Shown here: positions 15,809 through 21,923 of the stretch, in pieces
Position numbering within the stretch: the stretch's first letter is position 1
Layout: every line of letters begins with the position of its first letter
Source: Candidatus Symbiothrix sp.
GTDB taxonomy: Bacteria > Bacteroidota > Bacteroidia > Bacteroidales > Azobacteroidaceae
Length of the DNA: 49,003 bases
Direction: 5' to 3'
Assembly (NCBI GenBank): GCA_031261285.1
Contig: JAISKM010000123.1
Coordinates: forward strand, 1-49,003
The notes under the pieces: generated by a model
What the model was told of the DNA's origin: nothing
Database searches by the model: none
Seen by the model: only the letters and a program-made list of their open reading frames with translations
Position numbers and translations under genes: made by a program

Positions 15809-15918
15809 AATTTTTTACAAATTTAGTAATAAATAGTGTATTACAAGCAACTTTTGCTTGCAAATCAAACAAATTTTTCACACGCGTTCAAAAAATCTGT
15901 TTGATAGAATCAAAGGTA
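15809..15918 (-). promoter_or_regulatory. Promoter and leader of precursor B (copy 2)
   Basis: TACCTTTG at 15918-15911 (minus). The leader repeats the copy 1 order: 'ATCAAACAGATTTTTTGAAC', then a hairpin CAAGCAA-ctt-TTGCTTG at 15844-15860, then an A+T-rich stretch and the ATG. The two leaders agree in long blocks while the segments between them differ, so the shared blocks appear to be under selection or were recently copied. Confidence 0.7.
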
Positions 15919-15989
15919 AATGCTTTTTTTTCATATTTTTATTCATTTTGTGAATAATTTATTACCTTTAGTTGCAAATATACAAAAAG

Positions 15990-16297
15990 ATGGATATAGG
16001 CACTAACATTAAAGAAATCAGAGAGCTAAAAATCTTTCGCAAGAACATATCGCACACAAATTAGGTGTATCACAAGCTTCGTATGCTCGAATTGAAAGCG
16101 GCACAATCATTCCTAAAATAGACAGGTTGCAACGAATCGCAGATATTTTAGAGGTTGACTTGTCCACACTGCTTAGTACGACAAATAATTTTCATTTTAT
16201 CTTTAATGAGGCTGCTAATCAGAGCGGATATATCAACAGTCAAACGAACCATACAGTTGATATTGAATTGATTAAAAAATCATTCAAAAAGAGTTGA
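15990..16297 (+). pseudogene. XRE-family regulator with one frameshift
   Basis: MDIGTNIKEIRELK is followed, after a shift by one base in the A run at about 16027-16031, by NLSQEHIAHKLGVSQASYAR and IESGTIIPKIDRLQRIADIL. This is a complete Cro/CI-type HTH (helix 2 QEHIAHKLG, recognition helix SQASYARIE), then about 40 more residues to a TGA at 16295-16297. One added A restores a 102-codon gene. It is divergent from precursor B, with 'taccttta' at 15963-15970 as a possible promoter. A homopolymer miscall in the assembly is as likely as real decay. If intact it would be the likely local regulator. Confidence 0.75.
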
Positions 16298-16714
16298 ATA
16301 GAAAGTAAGACCACAAGAGAACTTACTTTCCTGCGCAACAACTTGCAAAATGATTGTTTTATTCTCGCACCACTCTCAAGCCAATATCGGCAATGCCGCG
16401 TAGGGGATTTTCTTGTATGGCTTGGCGGGTGGTGTAGACGCAAACGCCCGAATCAGGATATTAGTAAACCACTTAAAATCAAGTGTTTATATTGTTTTTA
16501 CTACTTTTTTTGATAATTTTACTACTTTGCTTTTATTTCATAATCTCCATTCCGAATACTTATCTGAAGTAGAAACATTTTTATTTTATTTTATTGGGAT
16601 GACAAATGGTGCTCTATGGGCAGATGGATAGCTGATTTGTAATTTGTCAATAGTAAATTAATCTTAAATTGAAATACCGCAGAAGTGTACATTTTTCTTG
16701 AATTTCAACACAAT
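16298..16714. other. Gene-free stretch with a possible gene remnant
   Basis: No intact gene. On the minus strand, 16457-16359 reads YPDSGVCVYTTRQAIQENPL and ends 'ADIGLRVVRE' then stop; the 'G(L/F)RVVR' ending is typical of formylglycine-generating-enzyme-like (SUMF1) proteins, so this may be the last 33 codons of a lost gene. The 'ccgcgtagggga' within it resembles half a REP palindrome. The remainder (16458-16714) is A+T-rich and I see nothing else in it. Confidence 0.35.
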
Positions 16715-17818
16715 TCAGTTGTTTTTCGCAGCCTTTGCTATAGCTTTCAAAATGGCTTTGTGATGTTCTAATATTTCGGTAGAGGGTTCGCGGCTTTTGC
16801 TAATTGCCGATTCGATGTAGAATTTGGCTAAACTGTAGCTGCCTTTTTGGAACAGTACCCACGCGTAGGTGTCGAGGTAAGTGGCGTTGTCCGGTTGTTG
16901 TTTAATGACTTCCGCCGCCATTCGTTCGGCTTTGTCCAAATTTTCTTTCAACAGAGAGAGGTAATAGGCATAATTGTTTAACGCCGAAATATTGTAGGGA
17001 TTATTTTCCAACGACTGATCAAACGCCTCAAACGCCTTTTTCTTGTTGCCCTGTTGATAATACAGGTCGGCAATTTGTTCTAAAAAACTGGATTTTATGA
17101 CTTTATCTTCTTCATCCACCACCGCCAATCCTGCGGTGAACACTTGCAGCGCCTCCTTTGATTTTTTCTCAATCAGGCAACTCATGCCTTTGTAAAAATA
17201 AAATTCGGACACTTCCGGAAATTGCATCAAGGCACTGTCACAAACGGCATACACTTCCGTGCTGTTGTTCCCTTTCAGAGCGATTTGCAACAGTTGCATC
17301 CAAGCAAAAATATCGTCCGGATCGCTTTTTGTCAGTGTGAGATATTCCGCCTTTGCCTTAGCCGGTTCGCCTTGAGAAAGCAAATAGGCCGCCTTTAAGC
17401 GATGAAAATAGTAAGCGTATTCAGGCTTGCCGGGATACGCTTGAGCTAATTCTTGATACAGAGGGATGGCTTTATCTGCCTGTTGCAGTTCGTAATACAA
17501 TTCTGCTAATTCGGACTTATAATCTTGATTATCAGGCTGATAGTAATGAGATTTTTCGAGAGCAGTCAATGCCTGACCGTTTTCTTTAAACAGCAAATAA
17601 TAATGTGCCAGTTCATACCAGGTTGCTGCCGAAGTCGAATCAATTGCCGCGGATTGTAGCAACACCTCAAACGCCTCCTCATAGTCGTCCTGATATTTCA
17701 GGCGCAACGATTCAATGAAAAGGGAATCGGCACGAAATTGCTCGGAATAGTTTTTTTCTTCTGCCCACAAAGCGTTGCAGAAAAAAACCAAACAGATTAT
17801 TAAGCCAAATTTCCGCAT
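16715..17818 (-). CDS. Exported tetratricopeptide-repeat protein
   Basis: 367 residues. Signal peptide MRKFGLIICLVFFCNALWA, then about eight TPR units from residue 35 to the end, for example 'ATWYELAHYYLLFKENGQAL' and 'YLDTYAWVLFQKGSYSLAKF'. TPR arrays bind proteins; here they act beyond the inner membrane. Partner unknown. It lies downstream of dut on the same strand, separated by 62 bp that hold a palindromic repeat. Confidence 0.85.
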   Translation of the reverse strand: MRKFGLIICLVFFCNALWAEEKNYSEQFRADSLFIESLRLKYQDDYEEAFEVLLQSAAIDSTSAATWYELAHYYLLFKENGQALTALEKSHYYQPDNQDYKSELAELYYELQQADKAIPLYQELAQAYPGKPEYAYYFHRLKAAYLLSQGEPAKAKAEYLTLTKSDPDDIFAWMQLLQIALKGNNSTEVYAVCDSALMQFPEVSEFYFYKGMSCLIEKKSKEALQVFTAGLAVVDEEDKVIKSSFLEQIADLYYQQGNKKKAFEAFDQSLENNPYNISALNNYAYYLSLLKENLDKAERMAAEVIKQQPDNATYLDTYAWVLFQKGSYSLAKFYIESAISKSREPSTEILEHHKAILKAIAKAAKNN

Positions 17819-17842
17819 AAATTATTAATTGTAATTCTTATC

Positions 17843-17872
17843 AGGGGATTGCGGGTCGGAGCCCGCAATGAC
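17843..17872. repeat. Palindromic repeat after dut (family ggggattgcgg)
   Basis: ggggattgcgggtcggagcc continuing cgcaatgaca: stem ATTGCGGG / CCCGCAAT with a 5-nt hinge. Relatives are at 20507-20551 and 48655-48715, and the leuS insertion at 3230-3257 has the same outer bases. It lies 8 bp past the dut stop. Confidence 0.65.
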
Positions 17873-17880
17873 AATTAGCG

Positions 17881-18315
17881 TTAGGCGACGCCTGTGTGTC
17901 CGAAACCACCGTCACCACGTTTGGTGGTGTCTAATTCCTTAACGGCTTGCCAGTCGACGCGTTCGTGTTTGGCGACCACCATTTGACAGATGCGTTCACC
18001 GTCTGTGATGGTAAACGGTTCGTTGGAAAGATTGATGACGATGACTTTAATTTCACCACGATAATCCGAGTCAATCGTGCCCGGAGAATTGACCAACGAA
18101 ATGCCAAACTTAATCGCCAAACCGCTTCTGGGACGGATTTGTGCTTCGTAGCCAATGGGCAATTCAAAGAAAATGCCGGTCGGCACCAACGCGCGCTCCA
18201 ACGATTTCAGCACAATCGGTTCGTCGATGTTGGCACGCAAATCAAGCCCTGCTGAGTGTGGTGTTTCATACTCCGGCAGGGCGTGCTTTGATTTATTGAT
18301 AACTTTGACGTTCAT
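17881..18315 (-). CDS. dut: Deoxyuridine 5'-triphosphate nucleotidohydrolase (dUTPase)
   Basis: 144 residues. The trimeric dUTPase motifs are present in order: 1 'SAGLDLRA', 2 'RPRSGLA', 3 '[20 protein letters not shown]', 4 'RICQMVVAK', 5 '[10 protein letters not shown]'. Hydrolyses dUTP to dUMP and pyrophosphate, limiting uracil in DNA and feeding thymidylate synthesis. The ATG at 18315 shares its A with the rplS stop (TGATG), so translation is coupled to L19. Confidence 0.96.
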   Translation of the reverse strand: MNVKVINKSKHALPEYETPHSAGLDLRANIDEPIVLKSLERALVPTGIFFELPIGYEAQIRPRSGLAIKFGISLVNSPGTIDSDYRGEIKVIVINLSNEPFTITDGERICQMVVAKHERVDWQAVKELDTTKRGDGGFGHTGVA

Positions 18316-18668
18316 CAAACGCGTTTTTCTTTGATACGGGCTTTCTTACCGGTCAATGCGCGTAAGTAGTATAATTTAGCGCGACGTACTTTACCAACTT
18401 TGTTGCGTACGATTGAATCGATAAACGGTGAATTGAGCGGGAAAATACGTTCTACACCCACGTTGTCCGACATTTTGCGAACGGTAAACCGTCTGGTGTC
18501 GCCGTGTCCTACAATTTTAATTACTACCCCGCGGTACTGTTGAACACGTTCTTTGTTACCCTCTTTGATGCGATAAGCCACCGTCACGGTATCGCCGCTT
18601 TTGAATGCAGGGAAATTTTTCTCTGCCGGATTAGCAAATGCTTCTTCGGCGATTTTCATCAAGTCCAT
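18315..18668 (-). CDS. rplS: 50S ribosomal protein L19
   Basis: 117 residues, normal length. '[29 protein letters not shown]', '[26 protein letters not shown]' and '[24 protein letters not shown]' are the L19 blocks. It sits at the 30S-50S interface. The transcript starts from a TACCTTTG promoter about 95 bp upstream, with a structured leader. Followed by dut with overlapping stop and start. Confidence 0.97.
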   Translation of the reverse strand: MDLMKIAEEAFANPAEKNFPAFKSGDTVTVAYRIKEGNKERVQQYRGVVIKIVGHGDTRRFTVRKMSDNVGVERIFPLNSPFIDSIVRNKVGKVRRAKLYYLRALTGKKARIKEKRV

Positions 18669-18767
18669 TTTCTTAACTTATTTAGTTCCAATACCTTAAC
18701 GCAACATTCACGAGTCTCTCTTTTCTTGCCAGAGGTTACGCTAAGCCTATTTTCGGGTGCAAAGGTA
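18669..18767 (-). promoter_or_regulatory. rplS promoter and structured 5' leader
   Basis: TACCTTTG at 18767-18760 (minus strand) is the promoter; the leader is about 85 nt. In the RNA, CTTAGCGTAAC (18745-18735) pairs along its whole length with GTTGCGTTAAG (18705-18695), 11 pairs including two G-U pairs that work only in the minus-strand transcript. The loop holds 'CTCTGGCAAG' and 'GAGAGACTCG'. An autoregulatory ribosomal-protein leader is a reasonable reading. Confidence 0.6.
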
Positions 18768-18823
18768 CAACTTTTTTTTAAACTATCAATTATTTTACAA
18801 AAAAAATCCAAAATAACTCCTAA

Positions 18824-18851
18824 TTAACCATTAACCATTGACCATTAACAA
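18824..18851 (+). repeat. Heptanucleotide repeat (TTAACCA, 4 copies)
   Basis: Copies at 18824, 18831, 18838 and 18845: TTAACCA, TTAACCA, TTGACCA, TTAACAA. The array lies over the -33 region of the sigma-gene promoter; the TTG of copy 3 is 19 nt before the -7 element. Confidence 0.65.
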
Positions 18852-18859
18852 TTATTTTG

Positions 18860-18867
18860 TATCTTTG
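18860..18867 (+). promoter_or_regulatory. Promoter of the ECF sigma gene
   Basis: TATCTTTG; only 5 nt separate it from the ATG at 18873, so the mRNA would start at or beside the start codon (leaderless). Confidence 0.6.
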
Positions 18868-18872
18868 CCGCG

Positions 18873-19433
18873 ATGATAAAGCTATTATTTAATGAGCAAG
18901 CAGTCCTGAGCGATTTGCAGAACGGCGAACCGGCGGTGCAGCGTAAGGCGTTTGAGCAGATTGTGAATTTTTACAGCGAAAATCTGTATTGGAAAATTCG
19001 CCGCATGGTGTTGTCGCACGACGATGCCAATGATTTGCTGCAAAATGCCTTCATTAAGGCTTGGATGAGTTTCGACTCGTTTCGTGGCGATGCCAAACTG
19101 TCGACGTGGCTTTATAAAATTGCCGTCAACGAAAGCATTACCTTTTTAAATAAGGAACGCGCTAAAAATAATGTGTCGTTGGACGACGAGGCGACGTATT
19201 TGTCGGAAAATTTGACCGCATCAGACTATTTTGATGGTGATGAAGCCCAGATTAAGCTCCAAAAAGCCATTTTGACTTTGCCCGACAAACAGCGCCTGGT
19301 GTTCAATTTGCGCTATTTCGATGAGATGCCCTACGAAGAAATGTCCGGTCTCTTGGACACATCCGTGGGCGCGCTCAAGGCTTCTTATCACCACGCTTCC
19401 AAAAAAGTGGAAGATTTTTTACAATCCGATTAA
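18873..19433 (+). CDS. RNA polymerase ECF-type sigma factor
   Basis: 186 residues with sigma-70 region 2 ('DANDLLQNAFIKAWMSFDSF' and 'LSTWLYKIAVNESI') and region 4 ('LPDKQRLVFNLRYFDEMPYEEMSGLL' with 'SVGALKASYHHASKKVEDFL' as the DNA-binding helix). No region 1 or 3. The start is chosen because the next Met is at codon 45, inside region 2. The next two genes, a single-pass membrane protein and an exported charged protein, form one strand-consistent group and are likely its regulator and a target or sensor. Confidence 0.93.
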   Translation: MIKLLFNEQAVLSDLQNGEPAVQRKAFEQIVNFYSENLYWKIRRMVLSHDDANDLLQNAFIKAWMSFDSFRGDAKLSTWLYKIAVNESITFLNKERAKNNVSLDDEATYLSENLTASDYFDGDEAQIKLQKAILTLPDKQRLVFNLRYFDEMPYEEMSGLLDTSVGALKASYHHASKKVEDFLQSD

Positions 19434-19503
19434 ACTTTTTCCGTTTACGATAGTCAAACTAATGAATCTCTCGAATTGAGTTACGCATAAAGATGACAAA
19501 AAG

Positions 19504-19830
19504 ATGAAAGACATTGACAAAAAAAATCCCTTTTCTGTGCCGGAAGGCTATTTCGATGGCTTGACGGATCAAATTATGGCGCAATTGCCTGCACGTCACA
19601 CAGAAACGGCTGTTAAGCGCACAATGTGGCAACAGATGAAGCCGTGGACATACATGGCAGCTATGTTTGCAGGTATCTCGTTGATGATTAACATGTTTGT
19701 CAAACAACCGCAACCCCTTGATTTGAGGGCAGATGCAGACATTGAGGCATTCTACCAGTATTATGAAGATCAGGTCTCAAATTCAATTTATCACGAAACA
19801 GTCTACGTAGATGAAACATTAGAATATTAA
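19504..19830 (+). CDS. Small single-pass membrane protein, possible anti-sigma partner
   Basis: 108 residues. Opens with 'NPFSVPEGYFDGLTDQIMAQLP', a pattern common in proteins encoded after ECF sigma genes in Bacteroidota; one membrane segment at about 50-66 (YMAAMFAGISLMINMF); acidic C-terminus with several tyrosines. No zinc-finger (HxxxCxxC) anti-sigma motif. Lies 70 bp after the sigma gene and 20 bp before the next gene. The anti-sigma role is from position only. Confidence 0.65.
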   Translation: MKDIDKKNPFSVPEGYFDGLTDQIMAQLPARHTETAVKRTMWQQMKPWTYMAAMFAGISLMINMFVKQPQPLDLRADADIEAFYQYYEDQVSNSIYHETVYVDETLEY

Positions 19831-19850
19831 ACATATTAAAACGGAAAAAA

Positions 19851-20504
19851 ATGAAAAAGAAATTAATAGCATTTGCCTTAGTGGCATTTATTGCAGGCGC
19901 GGCAAATCCCGCGTTTGCACAGGAAAAACAAGAGAAACAAAAACAAGAACGGACGCAAAATAATCAAGAACGTTTTGCCAAATTCAAGACCGATCGCATT
20001 GATTATCTTGCCAAGAAAATGGGTTTGACAGACGACGAGAAAGCGAAATTTCGGCCAATCGAAGAAGAACTGCAACAAAAAAAGTTTGATTTGTACAAAG
20101 GATTGCGCGAAGAAAGCCAAAAATTGAAAGGCAAAGAACTTTCGGAAGCCGATCACCAAAAATTGATCAATTTGCGTACCGAAAACAAAAAAAGAGAAGC
20201 CGAATTGGACGCTGAATACACCACTAAAATGTTGGATGTATTGCCCGCAGCCAAAGTTTCTAAATATGCTATGGCAGAGCAATCTTTTGGCAAACACTTC
20301 ACGAAAGGCGATAAAAATAGCGATAAAGGTGCGATTAAAAAAGCCGGAGATGATGTGCGTAAAGCCGGAGAACAAGTACGTAAGGACGGCGAACGGGTTC
20401 GCAAAGAAGGAGCCAAAGTACGCGTAGAAGGTGAAAAGGTACGTAAAGAGGGTGAAAAATTACGTAAAGAGGCAGCTAAAGCCGTGAAAGAGGATAAAAA
20501 ATAA
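19851..20504 (+). CDS. Exported charged helical protein (Spy/CpxP-like arrangement)
   Basis: 217 residues. Signal peptide MKKKLIAFALVAFIAGAANP with cleavage near AFAQ. Residues 23-150 are almost all helical and charged, with 'LAKKMGLTDDEKAKFRPIEEELQQKK', which resembles the LTxxQ region of small periplasmic stress chaperones or the DUF4890-type proteins of Bacteroidota. From about residue 165 there is a tandem run in which VRK(A/D/E)GE recurs about every seven residues and becomes a continuous lysine/glutamate helix. Likely a target or feedback element of the preceding sigma factor. Function unproven. Confidence 0.7.
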   Translation: MKKKLIAFALVAFIAGAANPAFAQEKQEKQKQERTQNNQERFAKFKTDRIDYLAKKMGLTDDEKAKFRPIEEELQQKKFDLYKGLREESQKLKGKELSEADHQKLINLRTENKKREAELDAEYTTKMLDVLPAAKVSKYAMAEQSFGKHFTKGDKNSDKGAIKKAGDDVRKAGEQVRKDGERVRKEGAKVRVEGEKVRKEGEKLRKEAAKAVKEDKK

Positions 20505-20551
20505 GGGGATTGCGGGTAAGATTGCGGGTCGCAGCCCGCAACGCAATGACA
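20505..20551. repeat. Palindromic repeat between convergent genes
   Basis: Two overlapping units of the ggggattgcgg family: ggggattgcgggtaagattg then cgggtcgcagcccgcaacgc. The stem GCGGGtcgcaGCCCGC lies between the stops of the exported helical protein (+) and the YgjP-like gene (-), where it may serve as a two-way terminator. Confidence 0.6.
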
Positions 20552-21124
20552 TTAGCTGTTAGGAATGTGATAGCTGCGTAATTCTTTTTGAAACACTTTG
20601 GATTTGCTACCCGTATGCTGGTCGAGCAACGCCCAAAAAGCGGGACCGTGGTTCATGTGGACGGTGTGACAGAGTTCGTGCAACAGCACATAATCAATCA
20701 AATGTTGCGGAAGCAGCAGGAGATAATACGATAAACTGATTGTTTTCTTCGAGGAGCAAGACCCCCAGCGGGTTTTGCTCTTTCTTGTTTTGACCGACAA
20801 ATAGGTGAAGCCGTGCGCCTGTGCGATGTCTGCTAATTGTTTAGGCAGCGACAGTTTAGCCAGCGACGCTAAGTACGTATCATCCGGACGATTAGCACCA
20901 AAGCTGGGAGTGGCTTTGCGCGCATTGACTTTGTCGCGAACGCCCAACACGCTTTCACGATTTTTCTTGAAAAAAGATTCGGCAGTCGACAAATTGCCGC
21001 CCCAGGGTACGGTTACCGTCACTCCGTCTGCTTTGATGCGGATGATGTATTTGCGCGCGCGCGAATTGTGCCGATACACGATTTTCCCTAACTGTGGGTC
21101 TGTGATTGTTTTCAATACGTTCAT
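20552..21124 (-). CDS. YgjP-like zinc metalloprotease (DUF45/SprT-like)
   Basis: 190 residues. 'LLHELCHTVHMNHGPAFWALLDQH' is the family's zinc site: HELCH plus the following histidine in NHGPAFW. 'KTRKSKTRWGSCSSKKTISLSYYLLLLP' is the strongly conserved block before it. Family members are short, cytoplasmic and of unclear substrate; several lie beside type I restriction genes, which is not the case here. Its ATG overlaps the stop of the GldB-like gene by 4 bp. Confidence 0.88.
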   Translation of the reverse strand: MNVLKTITDPQLGKIVYRHNSRARKYIIRIKADGVTVTVPWGGNLSTAESFFKKNRESVLGVRDKVNARKATPSFGANRPDDTYLASLAKLSLPKQLADIAQAHGFTYLSVKTRKSKTRWGSCSSKKTISLSYYLLLLPQHLIDYVLLHELCHTVHMNHGPAFWALLDQHTGSKSKVFQKELRSYHIPNS

Positions 21125-21900
21125 AATTCAGTTTTGTTTATCAACTCTTGCCAAGTTGTTTGCTTGTGATTTTTCATGTAGGCATCCACCAGACGATAGC
21201 CCAACCACACGCCTACACGGTCGGGCGAGGAATCGGACAAAGGCGACGTACAGCGAAACGAGCGAAAAAATTCATCCGTATTGTAGGCATCGGGCTTAAG
21301 TAAATACTGATTTTGGTCAATTAGTTGCCAAATCTCCGCCTCATGTTTTTCACACCACTCATACTGATATTGAATATAGCCCACATAATCCCATTTCGGA
21401 CGGTTGGGAATCAGTTGCGAAAGGATATAACGCAATTTTCCGGCATAGAGCATACGATCTAAAAGCATGGCATCATTGCCCTGAAACGGAAAATTTGCCG
21501 TCATAAATCCCAGCAAATAATCGGGCACAATACGCTCGCGCATCATGCCGATTCTCTCATAATCGTAAAAACAATCCTTATAAAGCGGATAGTCCGCCCC
21601 CATGTATTTGTCGGCAGAAAGCGATAAGGTGCTGTCTGTAACCACCACATTCTGCTCCAAACCTGCTACCATATAAATTTTCGGGCGTTTCAAAGACGGA
21701 AAATGCGCCAATAATTTACGCATACCGTGCTCTAATTCGCTATTGATGCCGGTAATATCGGCAAAAGTTGTCTGCACATCATTGCCCACCGCGTCATCAA
21801 AGTTCACAATGATGCGAAATTCGTCGCTCACCTCCCTGTGTCTGGAACAAGCAAAAGTGCACAAAAGCAAACATAATCCGAATAGTCTAAAATACTTCAT
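21121..21900 (-). CDS. GldB-like lipoprotein
   Basis: 259 residues. Signal peptide with lipobox 'LLLCTFAC' (Cys18). 'LSLSADKYMGADYPLYKDCFYDYERIGMMRERIVPDYL' and 'GKLRYILSQLIPNRPKWDYVGY' match the pattern of gliding-motility lipoprotein GldB, which in Bacteroidales occurs also in non-gliding species. The family has remote likeness to DUF2268-type peptidases, but no HExxH is visible. Lies upstream of, and overlaps, the YgjP-like gene. Confidence 0.7.
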   Translation of the reverse strand: MKYFRLFGLCLLLCTFACSRHREVSDEFRIIVNFDDAVGNDVQTTFADITGINSELEHGMRKLLAHFPSLKRPKIYMVAGLEQNVVVTDSTLSLSADKYMGADYPLYKDCFYDYERIGMMRERIVPDYLLGFMTANFPFQGNDAMLLDRMLYAGKLRYILSQLIPNRPKWDYVGYIQYQYEWCEKHEAEIWQLIDQNQYLLKPDAYNTDEFFRSFRCTSPLSDSSPDRVGVWLGYRLVDAYMKNHKQTTWQELINKTEL

Positions 21901-21923
21901 CGCAGTACAAAGGTATAAAATAT

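Noticed and set aside
16413..16631. 72-codon plus-strand frame
   Set aside because: No family, poor codon use, crosses the likely remnant on the other strand.
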